64,000 nucleotides of DNA from an uncultured Fodinibius sp. (GTDB lineage Bacteria; Bacteroidota; Rhodothermia; Balneolales; Balneolaceae), in assembly GCA_913057775.1 (NCBI GenBank), contig CAJXOG010000009.1, forward strand, positions 1 to 64,000. The letters are read 5' to 3'. The notes under the pieces were generated by a model, which saw nothing but the letters and a program-made list of their open reading frames with translations, had not been told where the DNA came from and ran no database searches. This document shows, in pieces, positions 1 to 8,994 of the stretch (position 1 is the stretch's first letter; every line of letters begins with the position of its first letter). A program made the translations under genes and the position numbers.

Positions 1-182
1 AGCAGAAAGAGTTCCTTTTAAGTTTTCAGCAAGCAGAACCGAAATGGGAGCTATTTTCAGTTGGTCACTTGAGGGAAATGCCGGGAATACAGTGGAAACT
101 CATAAATCTCAAGAAAATGGATAAACAAAAACATCAAGAGATGGGCAAGAAGCTTGAAAAGGTGCTCTTAGAAAGTCGGTAA
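1..182 (+). CDS. C-terminal end of an AbiEii/AbiGii-type nucleotidyltransferase (partial)
   Basis: The reading frame is open from the window edge (first full codon at base 3) to a TAA at 180-182, giving about 59 residues. The segment has the look of the C-terminal tail of AbiEii/AbiGii-toxin family nucleotidyltransferases: a Trp within EPKWELF, then PGIQWKLINL, followed by a Lys-rich amphipathic helix containing KHQEMGKKLEKVL. In that family the N-terminal part carries the nucleotidyltransferase fold and usually pairs with an AbiEi-like antitoxin. Both would lie outside the window, so activity cannot be judged. It sits beside a tRNA gene, a common place for acquired DNA. The assignment rests on tail resemblance only. 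Confidence 0.5.
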   Translation, partial: QKEFLLSFQQAEPKWELFSVGHLREMPGIQWKLINLKKMDKQKHQEMGKKLEKVLLESR

Positions 183-327
183 AAAGAGAAATATAAAGCC
201 TAAGGTATTTTCCCAAGAGTATATTTTTATAGTTGCTATTTTTAATTATATCTCAAATATATGAGATCATTATATGCACAAGATTATCATTCATTCAATC
301 TTTAAAATTTGTGTACACATGTAATCC

Positions 328-349
328 TGTTACCCAAATGTTACCCAAA
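328..349. repeat. 11-bp tandem duplication TGTTACCCAAA x2
   Basis: The 11-mer TGTTACCCAAA occurs twice head to tail without a spacer (328-338 and 339-349). The palindrome GTGTACAC lies just upstream (311-318), and a small hairpin ATCTCA/TGAGAT at 252-269. The 183-388 stretch otherwise holds no gene that I can see. The repeat lies between the AbiEii tail and the tRNA terminator. It could be a remnant of an element boundary or chance; nothing decides between them. Confidence 0.5.
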
Positions 350-388
350 TTTGAATTCTCCCTCCTGAATTACCCCAGATATTGAAAA

Positions 389-423
389 TAAAAAAGCCCA
401 TAACTCATTGCGAGTCATGGGCT
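389..423 (-). terminator. Rho-independent terminator of the tRNA-Arg transcript
   Basis: An 11-bp stem with one G-U pair (395-405 with 413-423, loop CATTGCG) is followed on the reverse strand by a run of U (389-394). It lies 10 bases beyond the 3' end of the reverse-strand tRNA-Arg, as expected for its terminator. Confidence 0.85.
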
Positions 424-432
424 TATAAGAAG

Positions 433-506
433 TACGCCCGAAAGGATTCGAACCCTTAACCTTCTGATCCGAAGTCAGACGCTCTATCCAGTTGAGCTAC
501 GGGCGC
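433..506 (-). tRNA. tRNA-Arg (anticodon TCG)
   Basis: Read on the reverse strand, the sequence folds into a complete cloverleaf: 7-bp acceptor GCGCCCG/CGGGCGT ending in a G-U pair, D arm with AGCTCAACTGGATAGAGC, anticodon stem TCTGA/TCAGA with loop CTTCGGA (anticodon TCG), variable loop, T arm with GGTTCGAATCC, and discriminator A. CCA is not encoded. A terminator follows directly. No duplicate of its 3' end is visible in the window, so there is no second attachment site here. Confidence 0.97.
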
Positions 507-769
507 AAATATTTGAAAAGAGTGTAAATATCTCGCTTTGGCGGACAAATTACAACCGAAAATCATGGCTGTTTAGGGGCGATAGTACAATGATTGGAGA
601 ACTCCATATTAGAATTAGTCACCTACCTGAAATAAGAAGTATTTATTGAATACATGTCTAAATGTATTATTCATAACTTTTTACGTGTATAATTGGCAAT
701 TATCGAACGAATGGTGTTAATTATTTATTCATAATTGTATCACGATGAATGGGAATAACAGTAATTATT

Positions 770-1930
770 ATGAGTACTAAAATGCATAAATACCTATCAA
801 TATTTGTAGCGGTAATATTTTTAACGGCTTGTAATGCTACCCCCGAAAATGAACCGGAGGCTGATACCGATCAGGGTCAAGAGGTTGAAAATCCAGAATA
901 TACCATGGAAACTATTACCAATGAGATAGATGTACCATGGGGTATGGATTGGCTTCCTGATGGGGATATGTTAATTACGGCTCGGAGCGGTAACCTATGG
1001 CTCTACAGTAATGGAAGCTTGGCTGATGAGCCTATTGCCGGAGTTCCGGAAGTTTGGGCCCGCAGTCAGGGTGGATTGCTCGACGTGCAAGCGCACCCCA
1101 ACTATGAGGAAAATGGCTGGATTTATTTGACCTATTCCAGCCCTGAAGGCGGTGAGGGAGCAAATACCGCATTGATGCGAGCAAAGTTAAATGAAGAGCG
1201 GACGGCCCTCACAGATAATGAGGTGTTGTATAAGGCTGAACCCAACAGTTCGCGAGGACAGCACTTTGGTAGTCGCATTGTGTTTGATAACGAAGGGCAT
1301 GTTTTCTTTGGAATTGGGGATCGAGGCAACCGCGACGTCAATCCCCAGGATATTACCCGTGACGGCGGAAAAGTTTATCGCCTGAATGATGACGGTAGCA
1401 TCCCACAAGACAATCCATTTGTAGGTAAGGAAGGGGTGGACGCTGTATTTGCCTATGGCATTAGAAATCCACAGGGCATGGATCTGCATCCTGAAACAGG
1501 ACAGCTCTGGGAGCATGAGCATGGTCCTCGCGGCGGTGATGAGATCAACATTATTGAAGCAGGAAATAATTACGGATGGCCGGAAATCAGTTTTGGCATC
1601 AATTACGATGGAACGTCATTTACAGATGATACGGCCAAGGCCGGAATGGAACAGCCGGAATGGTATTGGGATCCCTCTATTGCTCCTTCAGGGATGACGT
1701 TTGTGACCAGTGATAAATTTCCCGCATGGAAAGGAGATTTACTCGTAGGGTCGCTCAAGTTTGGTTATGTGATGCATGTTGATTTAGAAGACGGGAAGGT
1801 TGTCGGTGAAGAAAAGGTCTTTGAAGATGCCGGGCGGGTCCGCGATGTCCGTCAGGGTCCGGATGGTAATATTTACATTGCTACGGAGACAGAAAACGGT
1901 ATCATCCGTGTTTCTCCTGCAACGGAGTAG
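770..1930 (+). CDS. PQQ-dependent sugar dehydrogenase (YliI/GSDH family), lipoprotein
   Basis: This is a predicted periplasmic, membrane-anchored soluble-type aldose dehydrogenase. Members are six-bladed beta-propellers that oxidise sugars with PQQ and calcium. A lipobox FLTAC places the lipidated Cys at residue 21. Family motifs follow: VPWGMDW near 55, GQHFGSR at 163-169 (carrying the catalytic-base His of the family), RNPQG near 232, and EHEHGPRGGDE near 248. I chose the ATG at 770, which gives a normal signal peptide; an ATG at 749 adds seven residues and one at 782 is also possible. No PQQ synthesis genes are nearby, so the cofactor may be scavenged or another quinoprotein cofactor may apply. 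A terminator follows. Confidence 0.85.
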   Translation: MSTKMHKYLSIFVAVIFLTACNATPENEPEADTDQGQEVENPEYTMETITNEIDVPWGMDWLPDGDMLITARSGNLWLYSNGSLADEPIAGVPEVWARSQGGLLDVQAHPNYEENGWIYLTYSSPEGGEGANTALMRAKLNEERTALTDNEVLYKAEPNSSRGQHFGSRIVFDNEGHVFFGIGDRGNRDVNPQDITRDGGKVYRLNDDGSIPQDNPFVGKEGVDAVFAYGIRNPQGMDLHPETGQLWEHEHGPRGGDEINIIEAGNNYGWPEISFGINYDGTSFTDDTAKAGMEQPEWYWDPSIAPSGMTFVTSDKFPAWKGDLLVGSLKFGYVMHVDLEDGKVVGEEKVFEDAGRVRDVRQGPDGNIYIATETENGIIRVSPATE

Positions 1931-1970
1931 AAGAAACGCTACTTATTTGTAGATGCTATTGATTTAAATT

Positions 1971-2002
1971 TGGCGCAAGTGTAAAAGCTTGCGCCATTTT
2001 AA
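1971..2002 (+). terminator. Terminator after the sugar dehydrogenase gene
   Basis: The 9-bp perfect stem TGGCGCAAG/CTTGCGCCA (1971-1979 with 1988-1996) is followed by TTTTAATT. AT-rich sequence on the other side means it may also serve the convergent reverse-strand gene ending at 2024. Confidence 0.75.
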
Positions 2003-2023
2003 TTGGGATGGGAGATCAAATAT

Positions 2024-3019
2024 CTATTCTTGTTCTACATCTTGCTCTTCCAGGTTATCAACTTCTTCCACAGGATCAAGATTAAGATAGTCAACCAGGT
2101 CTTCTTGCATATCTTCGCGGATGCGTTCTGGGTGGGTAATTTTCGTATAAAATACTGTGAAGTAGATGACCTTGATAGCAGTAATGGTACGTTCAAACAC
2201 ATTACTAAAAAGTTTGCCGATCCAGAAAGCAAAAATAATGGGAACAAAGGTAAAGGCTATGTCGTCGCCTCCAACATCAATTGTAGTGGCTGGGAATATT
2301 TCACTTCCAAAATATCCCAATGCAGCAGAAATAATGAATAGTATAATATAGGCTGGAACTGTCACATGGCGGACAACCCTGCCTAAGAAATCGATTCCAA
2401 AGATACCTACCAGTGACTCTGGTACTCGGTCTTTTAGTTTTTTCATCTCTTTTACTGCAGTGGTAATATCCATTTTATCAACGGCTACTGATGGCAACAG
2501 GTAGTGGTTGGCCAGATCCCATACTTCTTCAAGTCCGGCAATGAAGAGTCGAATCAGCATTTTTATAATCCCGCCACCAAAGAATTTGCTTTTATTGACG
2601 AAGCTCATCAGGATATCGATCCACGCAATTTTTCTTATATGCCACTTTAATTCTTTGCTGGCAGTGGTTGCTCCTTTGTATGATGGATCATTGCCAATCA
2701 CGGTCTCGTAGACAATCCAGCTCATGCGCATCTCCTGTTTATTGTCATAAAAATGCTTGTATACAAAGAGTAGGAAGGCCAAAAAGAAAGAGAGCAATCC
2801 ATAACCCGGATGTTCGTATTGCCATAAAAAGAATCCGGCAAAAAAGAAGGTGACCATAAGTGAATGATAAATGATCATGCGAACCCATGGTGTAATGATA
2901 TCATGGTCTTTGCCAACAATGGTAAGTGTACTCTTTGCAAGCTCCCCTACCGATTTGAGTCGTTTGGAATATGGAAGTGAATCAAATGATTGATTGGCTT
3001 TTTTGAAATCAAAACTCAT
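2024..3019 (-). CDS. Multi-pass inner-membrane protein of unknown function
   Basis: The 331-residue protein has about six hydrophobic segments in three clusters (residues roughly 45-95, 145-175 and 220-290). A soluble N-terminus and an acidic C-terminal tail rich in Glu/Asp frame them. The stretch EEVWDLANHYLLPSVAVD followed by a basic amphipathic segment resembles the loop-helix pattern of DUF6159 and choline-transporter-like membrane proteins, but this is weak. It has its own short divergent promoter region (3020-3265) and no operon partner. Function unknown. Confidence 0.6.
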   Translation of the reverse strand: MSFDFKKANQSFDSLPYSKRLKSVGELAKSTLTIVGKDHDIITPWVRMIIYHSLMVTFFFAGFFLWQYEHPGYGLLSFFLAFLLFVYKHFYDNKQEMRMSWIVYETVIGNDPSYKGATTASKELKWHIRKIAWIDILMSFVNKSKFFGGGIIKMLIRLFIAGLEEVWDLANHYLLPSVAVDKMDITTAVKEMKKLKDRVPESLVGIFGIDFLGRVVRHVTVPAYIILFIISAALGYFGSEIFPATTIDVGGDDIAFTFVPIIFAFWIGKLFSNVFERTITAIKVIYFTVFYTKITHPERIREDMQEDLVDYLNLDPVEEVDNLEEQDVEQE

Positions 3020-3265
3020 ATGTACCCCAATATTTAATTATTTATTTAGACCTCTTGATATGCCGATAGGAAATAGAATCACTATTTAATTTCCCATTAA
3101 ATTTTAGTCATTGTACTGATCATAAGTCTAATCCTCAAATTCAGCTTTTCAAAGTTCTCTTTAGATAATAGATTTACCGGTGATAGATATTAAATACGAA
3201 ATCATGCAACTTTTCAGCTCATATTTTGATTAAAAAGAGTATAACCGTAATAAAATGAGGAGATT

Positions 3266-4114
3266 ATGCATCAACTAGGACGTGTATTTTTAGTATTGGG
3301 ATTGGCGATGCTTTTAACAGCATGCAGTAATAGCCCCAAAGAAGATTTCGTAGATCGAATGGATCGGGAGCACGAAGGAGATGCCCCTGTTGAAAATGCC
3401 GCTCAGGATCTAAAGCAATCAGCAGCGGTGTCGGGAGAAGAAGTGCAATATGCTACCGTGAACGGTCAAGAGATTACAGGATATATGGCCAGGCCCGAAG
3501 GAGCAACAAATGCTCCCGGAATTATTGTAATTCACGAATGGTGGGGATTGAATGATAATATTCGAATGATGGCTGATAAGCTGGCCGGTGAAGGATATAC
3601 AGCGTTGGCCGTAGATTTGTATAATGGAAAGGTTGCGGAATCATCCGATAGCGCAGGAACCTATGCTCGTTCTGTTGATGATAAAGAAGCGTTGGATAAT
3701 TTGACCCAGGCTTATGGCTATCTTAATAAAAAGCAGGGAGCAGAAAATATTGGAGTGATCGGCTGGTGCTTTGGTGGGGCATGGTCGCTGAACACAGCAT
3801 TGGCCCATCCGCAGAAGATTGATGCCACCGTTATTTATTACGGTCGACTGGTGACCGATACGCAAAAACTTAAAACCTTGGAGATGCCGGTACTTGGGAT
3901 ATTTGGTGAAGAGGATGGAGGAATTCCACCCAAAAAGGTGAAGGAGTTTGAATCTGCGCTAAACGAAGCAGACGTTGAGAATGCTATTCATATTTATGAA
4001 GGGGCGGGACATGCGTTCGCGAATCCTTCTGGTACGCGATATGTTGAAAAAGCCGCTGAGGACGCCTGGCAAAAGACGGTTCGTTTTTTAGAACAGAACT
4101 TAAAAGGAGAATAG
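3266..4114 (+). CDS. Dienelactone hydrolase family lipoprotein
   Basis: This alpha/beta hydrolase of the dienelactone hydrolase class is likely exported and lipid-anchored (lipobox LLTAC, Cys20). The class triad is visible: nucleophile Cys168 in GWCFGG, an acidic residue in GEEDGG near 217, and His249 in GAGHAF. The family Glu is in HEWWGL at 91. Length (282) is usual once the roughly 60-residue signal/linker region is allowed for. Substrate unknown; secreted members cleave esters or lactones. A GAGG sits just before the ATG. It is monocistronic and ends near a strong hairpin shared with the opposing nitroreductase. Confidence 0.85.
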   Translation: MHQLGRVFLVLGLAMLLTACSNSPKEDFVDRMDREHEGDAPVENAAQDLKQSAAVSGEEVQYATVNGQEITGYMARPEGATNAPGIIVIHEWWGLNDNIRMMADKLAGEGYTALAVDLYNGKVAESSDSAGTYARSVDDKEALDNLTQAYGYLNKKQGAENIGVIGWCFGGAWSLNTALAHPQKIDATVIYYGRLVTDTQKLKTLEMPVLGIFGEEDGGIPPKKVKEFESALNEADVENAIHIYEGAGHAFANPSGTRYVEKAAEDAWQKTVRFLEQNLKGE

Positions 4115-4116
4115 AG

Positions 4117-4151
4117 AATAAAAGCTGCTGATCGGAGATGATCAGCAGCTT
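4117..4151 (-). terminator. Strong terminator of the nitroreductase gene
   Basis: The perfect 12-bp stem AAGCTGCTGATC/GATCAGCAGCTT (4122-4133, 4140-4151) has a 6-base loop. On the reverse strand it continues into TTTTATTC, so it terminates the reverse-strand gene. It may also block readthrough from the forward hydrolase gene. Confidence 0.8.
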
Positions 4152-4174
4152 CTAAATGTCGGTATTGCGGATTA

Positions 4175-4780
4175 CTATTCTTCCCATTCGCCGTCAAAGA
4201 TGATTTCGTCGAGATCTTTGCGAATGCGTGGCGAAGTTTCTTGCTTTTGCATTTTGTCATTCAGTGATTCGGGTTGCCCTTTATAACCGATCGCAAACAT
4301 GGTCATCGGTTTATAATCGTCGGATATATTGTACAGCTCACGAGCCTTTTCAGGCAATATGCCGGCCATCTGATGCACATATAAATTATTTTTGGTGGCT
4401 TCGAAAGTCAGATGAGCAATAGCCTGTCCCAAATCATGCCCGGCATGAGGATTGTCTCTGCCATCTAAATCAAATGTTGTTTTGGTGAGGGCTAATACAA
4501 GTACCGGGGCATCCGTAGCCCAACTTTGGTTGAACTCATTCATCACGGAAGCGAGTTGTTTATACGCCTCCTGATCTTCTTTACGGGCTACGATAAAACG
4601 CCAGGGTTGTTCATTGTAGGATGAAGGAGCCCAGCGCGCGGCTTCAAAAAGTTGATTTAACATTTGGGTATCAATTAACTTTTCGGAAAAGGCTCGAGGA
4701 CTCCATCTTTTCTGAAGAAGTTCGTGAATGGGATATTCTGTATTTGCTAGTTTTACGGGTTGTTCTTCTGTAGATTGCAT
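4175..4780 (-). CDS. Nitroreductase family FMN oxidoreductase
   Basis: The 201-residue protein matches single-domain nitroreductases, which form FMN-binding dimers using NAD(P)H to reduce nitro compounds, quinones or related substrates. The N-terminal FMN-phosphate motif RWSPRAF lies near residue 25 and PSSYNEQPWRF near 52. AIGYKG, near 160, is the usual C-terminal strand. The region GHDLGQAIAHLTFEA contains the conserved dimer helix. Native substrate cannot be read from sequence. It is monocistronic and convergent with the hydrolase gene. Confidence 0.85.
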   Translation of the reverse strand: MQSTEEQPVKLANTEYPIHELLQKRWSPRAFSEKLIDTQMLNQLFEAARWAPSSYNEQPWRFIVARKEDQEAYKQLASVMNEFNQSWATDAPVLVLALTKTTFDLDGRDNPHAGHDLGQAIAHLTFEATKNNLYVHQMAGILPEKARELYNISDDYKPMTMFAIGYKGQPESLNDKMQKQETSPRIRKDLDEIIFDGEWEE

Positions 4781-4922
4781 ATAAATGGTTAATTCTTTGC
4801 ATTTAGTTTAATGTTAAAATAAATAACAAGTCAGCACCTCCAATAATTCCAATGATTTTTTGAATGGTTAAAGCCCCAAAAGCATTTCTTTAGTGAACAT
4901 TAATTAGAACAAGATAATAGCT

Positions 4923-5594
4923 ATGAGTCATAAGGTTGAGATTTTAAACATTGAAGATATTACCCATGATGTAAGAGCGTACACTTTTGAAAAACCCGAT
5001 GGCTATTCCTTTGCTCCGGGTCAGGCTACGGAGGTGGCTATTGACAAAGATGGATGGCGTGACGAAAAGCGTCCATTTACATTTACAAACCTGCAGGATG
5101 ATGATAACCTTGAGTTTGTGATTAAGAGCTATCCGGATCATAATGGGGTAACGGAACAAATTGGTCAGCTTGAAGAAGGAGACCAATTTATTATTGATGA
5201 TGCCTGGGGAAACATTGAATATAAGGGAGAAGGGGTATTTCTGGCCGGCGGTGCCGGAGTAACGCCGTTTATTGCCATTATACGTGATTTGTATGCCAAG
5301 AATGGCATCGGTTCGAATACGTTGATCTTTTCGAATAAAACGGAAGATGATATCATCCTGAAAGATGAATTTGAAGAAATACTTGGAGAACAGTTTATCA
5401 ATGTGATTACGGATGAGCCTACCGATGAGTATATCAATCTGGATGGATTTATTGATAAAGAATTTCTGGCAGACCAGATTGATGATTTTGATCAGCCTTT
5501 TTATGTGTGTGGTCCGCCAGCCTTTAACGATGCGATGATCGAATATCTAAAAGAGCTTGGCGCTACACCCGATGCCTTGGTCTTTGAGGAATAA
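4923..5594 (+). CDS. FAD/NAD(P)-binding flavodoxin/ferredoxin-reductase-like oxidoreductase
   Basis: The 223-residue protein has the two-domain ferredoxin-NADP reductase fold: an FAD-binding barrel with RPFTFTN at 50-56 and a nucleotide-binding domain with GGAGVTPF at 109-116. It ends in CGPPAF (Cys196), the family motif for hydride transfer. There is no 2Fe-2S domain, so it would transfer electrons to a separate acceptor. The acceptor is unknown. It is followed 102 bases later by a small Gln-rich protein gene and stands alone otherwise. Confidence 0.85.
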   Translation: MSHKVEILNIEDITHDVRAYTFEKPDGYSFAPGQATEVAIDKDGWRDEKRPFTFTNLQDDDNLEFVIKSYPDHNGVTEQIGQLEEGDQFIIDDAWGNIEYKGEGVFLAGGAGVTPFIAIIRDLYAKNGIGSNTLIFSNKTEDDIILKDEFEEILGEQFINVITDEPTDEYINLDGFIDKEFLADQIDDFDQPFYVCGPPAFNDAMIEYLKELGATPDALVFEE

Positions 5595-5696
5595 ATTATG
5601 GGAAGGGAACTTTTTTGAGTTCTGTAAGATAAACGATATCCTGTAAGACTGTGTTTAAAACATGAAGTAATTCTAAAACCAAAGTATTTGTAAATT

Positions 5697-6098
5697 ATGA
5701 AGTTAGTTGATGCTGACGGAAATGAAATAACAAGTAAAGAAAATGTTGACGCCAAAGAGCTGGAAAAGCAGATGTCCGAAAAGATTGAGACCCTGCTTGA
5801 ACCGGTAATGAATAAGATTAAGCTTTCCGGCGCGCAGGTTCCACAGGAGCAACTGATGCAATTAAGCTCCGCAGCCCAGCAGATGTTGCACAACCGTATG
5901 ATCTATAACCTGTTGCAAAAGGTTGGTATTGAGGATCTGGACCAAGTGCTCTCCGAGGATGATGTAGAAGAACTTTCAACATCACTCAAGAACCAGGTTA
6001 AAATGGTTGACGGTGACGAAGAGCAAAATGCTCAGCAACAAATGCAGCAGAAAATGAAAGAGATGCAGCAACAACAGCAGGATAAACCGGAAGCCTAA
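5697..6098 (+). CDS. Small hypothetical protein with Gln-rich C-terminus
   Basis: The 133-residue protein has no signal peptide and no membrane segment. Residues 20-95 are predicted helical, with many Leu/Met/Gln. The last 30 residues are a low-complexity Gln/Met/Lys run (repeats of QQ and MQQ). Acidic and amphipathic composition suggests a cytosolic coiled-coil or adaptor. I do not recognise a family. It is convergent with queA, with a 56-base gap lacking a convincing terminator. Confidence 0.55.
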   Translation: MKLVDADGNEITSKENVDAKELEKQMSEKIETLLEPVMNKIKLSGAQVPQEQLMQLSSAAQQMLHNRMIYNLLQKVGIEDLDQVLSEDDVEELSTSLKNQVKMVDGDEEQNAQQQMQQKMKEMQQQQQDKPEA

Positions 6099-6154
6099 AT
6101 ATTTCTACTTTTTAGTAGCTGTTATTTCTGCCAACAGAATACACTATTAACTCT

Positions 6155-7156
6155 TTAAAGTATCAGCATGGCGTCGCCAAAGGAATAGAAACGATACTCC
6201 TCATCGATGGCGTGCTGATATATTTTTTTCATTTCTTCATAACCGGTAAAGGCTGCCACTAACATCAGTAAGGTGCTTTTGGGCAGATGGAAATTGGTAA
6301 TTAGCGCATCGGTTCCCTTAAATTCAAAGCCGGGTCGGATAAAGATATCCGTATCCATCTTTGTTGAAGTAAATTGCTTATGCTCTCTGAGTGCCGACTC
6401 TAACACCCGAACGCTGGTTGTTCCCACTGCTGTAATATGTTCAGCGGTATTTAACTGTTTGGCTGTTTCTTTCGTTATTTTAAACCATTCCGAGTGCATG
6501 GTGTGTTCTTCGATGCTATCAGCTTTGACCGGCGCAAAGGTTCCGAGTCCCACATGCAGGGTTACCTCAGCCTGCTCAATACCCTGCTCCTGAATTTTAG
6601 CAAGAAGCTCATCGGTAAAATGAAGTCCCGCGGTAGGGGCGGCTTTGCTGCCTAAATCATCAGCATAAACGGTTTGATACTTTTCTGATAACGATTCGTT
6701 TTGCTCGATATAGGGCGGAAAAGGCGTATGTTTATACTGTTCATAAACCTTATGGTCGAGCGAAGGAGTCATTTTGAGGGTCCGCAACCCTTCATCATCA
6801 ATATCCAATACTTCAGCAGAGATAGTATCTGTCAACTCTACCGTTCTCCCCTTTTTGAACTTTTTGCCGGGACGAACCATCGCCTGTAAGGTGGTATTAT
6901 TGGCTGTATCGAGAATAAAAATCTCTTTGCTGCCGTCGTCAAAAAGGAGTCTGCATTTTTCCACTTTGCTGTTGTTAACCACAAGAGTAGTTTCTTGGGG
7001 CAAATAATCTAATATATTGTAGAAACGGTCATCGGTTATAGTGTCAGACTCACGATCATACACAAGAAGCCGTGAATGATCGCGCGGCGCGGTCGGTTGC
7101 TGGGCGATAAATTCATCGGGAAGATCGTAATCGAAATCGGAAAGAGTGTAACTCAT
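6155..7156 (-). CDS. queA: S-adenosylmethionine:tRNA ribosyltransferase-isomerase QueA
   Basis: QueA transfers and isomerises the ribosyl group of SAM onto 7-aminomethyl-7-deazaguanine at tRNA position 34, giving epoxyqueuosine. The N-terminus has the family signature FDYDLPDEFIAQQP and the segment with PRDHSRLLV. AAPTAGLHF at about 168 and HVGLGTFAPV near 200 are hallmark QueA blocks. FHLPKSTLLMLV occurs near 291, followed by the YRFYSFGDAM ending. At 333 residues it is slightly short for the family but complete. It follows dinB on the same strand after 140 bases. Confidence 0.97.
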   Translation of the reverse strand: MSYTLSDFDYDLPDEFIAQQPTAPRDHSRLLVYDRESDTITDDRFYNILDYLPQETTLVVNNSKVEKCRLLFDDGSKEIFILDTANNTTLQAMVRPGKKFKKGRTVELTDTISAEVLDIDDEGLRTLKMTPSLDHKVYEQYKHTPFPPYIEQNESLSEKYQTVYADDLGSKAAPTAGLHFTDELLAKIQEQGIEQAEVTLHVGLGTFAPVKADSIEEHTMHSEWFKITKETAKQLNTAEHITAVGTTSVRVLESALREHKQFTSTKMDTDIFIRPGFEFKGTDALITNFHLPKSTLLMLVAAFTGYEEMKKIYQHAIDEEYRFYSFGDAMLIL

Positions 7157-7296
7157 TAAAAAGTAGTGTTTGCCGCGGATATGCGGGGATTGGAACGAAT
7201 TATTTTAGCTGCTAAAGATAACGAAAATTAATGGGCATCAAGAGTAGTATGTTGTTTAAAATATCTGCATAAACCGATGATGGCACTTTAGACTAT

Positions 7297-8382
7297 TTAT
7301 CCAAAAGGAATTTCCAGCTGCTTGAAATGGCCTTTTTCATTAAGGTTTAAATTCGAAAGCGTAATACCGAGCAGGCGCACTTTCCGGTCACCTACTTTGG
7401 TTTCTTCGAGCAGTGTAATGGCAGTATTGGCGATGTCATTGGCATCGTTAATATAATGACTAAAAGAGGTGCTGCGGGTGATGGTTTCAAAATCTTCGTA
7501 TCGCACTTTAAGCGTTACCGTTTTGCCGGCAGCATTTTTGTCTTTCATGCTTTGAGAGATTTTCTCGGACAATTCCCGCAAAAAGTTGTTGATCCATCCC
7601 AAGTCATCAACATCCTCAGAAAAGGTACGTTCTTTTCCTATCGATTTTCGGATGCGGTGGGTCTTTACTTGTCGGTTGTCGATACCCCTAACAATGCGGT
7701 AGTAATACCGCCCGGTTTTGCCAAATTCATTAACCAGATCAATTTCCGTCCATTCCTTTAAATCTTTGCCTGTGTAAATGCCCAGCGATTTCATTTTGGA
7801 TTCGGTAGCATCTCCTATGCCATAAAATTCGCCGATCTCGAGTTTTTCTATAAAGTCTTGGGCATCTTCAGGTAGAATTACTGAAAGTCCGTCGGGTTTA
7901 TCTAAGTCGGAAGCGACCTTGGCCAGGAACTTATTATGTGCCACGCCCGCTGATGCGGTGAGCCGGGTTTTTTCTATGATCCGCTTACGAATCTTTTTTG
8001 CAATTAATGTGGCAGACGGCAGGTTTATATGATTTTCAGTGACATCAAGATAGGCTTCGTCGAGTGAGAGTGGTTCAACGAGATCCGTAAATTCGAAGAA
8101 TATCTCTCTGATCTGTTCCGATACTTTGCGGTAAACCTCAAAGCGGGGCTTAACAAAAATAGCATGCGGACATAAGCGAACGGCCTTGGCTGCAGGCATG
8201 GCAGAATGAACACCAAACTTTCGGACTTCGTAACTGGCGGCAGCTACGACCCCTCGCCCTTCGGGCGATCCTCCTACAATTACGGGCTTGCCACGATATT
8301 CGGGAAAATCACGTTGTTCAACGGATGCATAAAAGGCATCCATGTCAATATGGATAATTTTGCGGATATCTGATTCAGCCAT
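7297..8382 (-). CDS. dinB: DNA polymerase IV (Y family)
   Basis: This is an error-prone translesion polymerase. The catalytic acidic residues are in IHIDMDAFYAS (residues 10-20) and SLDEAYLDVT (D108, E109). The helix-hairpin-helix region GIGDATESKMKSLGI follows, then the little-finger domain. The protein ends with QLEIPFG, a typical beta-clamp-binding peptide, consistent with the clamp gene dnaN elsewhere in this window. Length of 361 is normal. I see no clear LexA-like operator in the upstream 130 bases. Confidence 0.96.
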   Translation of the reverse strand: MAESDIRKIIHIDMDAFYASVEQRDFPEYRGKPVIVGGSPEGRGVVAAASYEVRKFGVHSAMPAAKAVRLCPHAIFVKPRFEVYRKVSEQIREIFFEFTDLVEPLSLDEAYLDVTENHINLPSATLIAKKIRKRIIEKTRLTASAGVAHNKFLAKVASDLDKPDGLSVILPEDAQDFIEKLEIGEFYGIGDATESKMKSLGIYTGKDLKEWTEIDLVNEFGKTGRYYYRIVRGIDNRQVKTHRIRKSIGKERTFSEDVDDLGWINNFLRELSEKISQSMKDKNAAGKTVTLKVRYEDFETITRSTSFSHYINDANDIANTAITLLEETKVGDRKVRLLGITLSNLNLNEKGHFKQLEIPFG

Positions 8383-8514
8383 TGAACAACTATTGATAGA
8401 ATGCTAAGTAATATACGGTATCAGGATAGATGTATAGTAAAAAATCGGTTCCAAAATCGATTTAAAAAGTATATTTTTTGTGTAAATCATTTTAAAAATA
8501 AAATATATTTCAGA

Positions 8515-8778
8515 ATGGAAGAATTAAATGGGACGATAATATTCTGGCTAATTTCTGTTGGCTTGGTAGCCGGAGCACTTACCAAGGTAAGTATTTGGAA
8601 ACAAGGTGTTGAGCTTGTACCCAATCTTATTGCCGGTGTTATTGGGGCGGTAGTCGTTGGGAGTGTAGCCGTAATGGTTAATATGCCGGGAAGTTTGGTA
8701 TTTGGCTTTTTAGGGAGTTTAGCGGTGCTTTTTATTTTGAATGTCTTTTATTTACAATCTGATGAGGATCACGCTTAA
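8515..8778 (+). CDS. Small membrane protein, GlsB/YeaQ/YmgE (transglycosylase-associated) like
   Basis: Starting at the ATG at 8515 gives 87 residues with three hydrophobic helices separated by Gly-rich turns (GLVAGALTK, AGVIGAVVVG, GFLGSLAVLF). That pattern resembles the GlsB/YeaQ/YmgE stress-associated membrane proteins, though the match is by topology and glycine spacing only. An in-frame ATG at 8401 would add 38 basic residues translated from very AT-rich sequence and is less likely. It is followed about 110 bases later by a terminator. Confidence 0.6.
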   Translation: MEELNGTIIFWLISVGLVAGALTKVSIWKQGVELVPNLIAGVIGAVVVGSVAVMVNMPGSLVFGFLGSLAVLFILNVFYLQSDEDHA

Positions 8779-8892
8779 ACTTGTTGCTATACAATTGAAG
8801 GAATTCGCTTTGGAGTATTATTATCTGAGATAGATTGGATTCTTATCCAAAATTTATTTAATTAGCAATAGGGATTGTGATGAGTTGTACTG

Positions 8893-8922
8893 GGGTTCTG
8901 GTTTCGGCCAGGACCCTTTTTT
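8893..8922 (+). terminator. Rho-independent terminator
   Basis: The 9-bp stem GGGTTCTGG/CCAGGACCC (one G-U pair, loop TTTCGG) is followed by TTTTTT. It lies on the forward strand between the small membrane protein and the next gene. Confidence 0.85.
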
Positions 8923-8994
8923 ATTTTAGCGTGATGTAACTTCTGTTTTCGCCCGTCGTGCAAATAAGTGATCTTAAGTTATATCATAGCATCT

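Noticed and set aside
749-769. ATG 749 as the start of the sugar dehydrogenase
   Set aside because: It adds seven residues before a normal lipoprotein signal peptide; 770 gives the usual length.
8401-8514. Extended N-terminus of the small membrane protein
   Set aside because: The added 38 residues come from very AT-rich, basic, non-membrane sequence and look untranslated.
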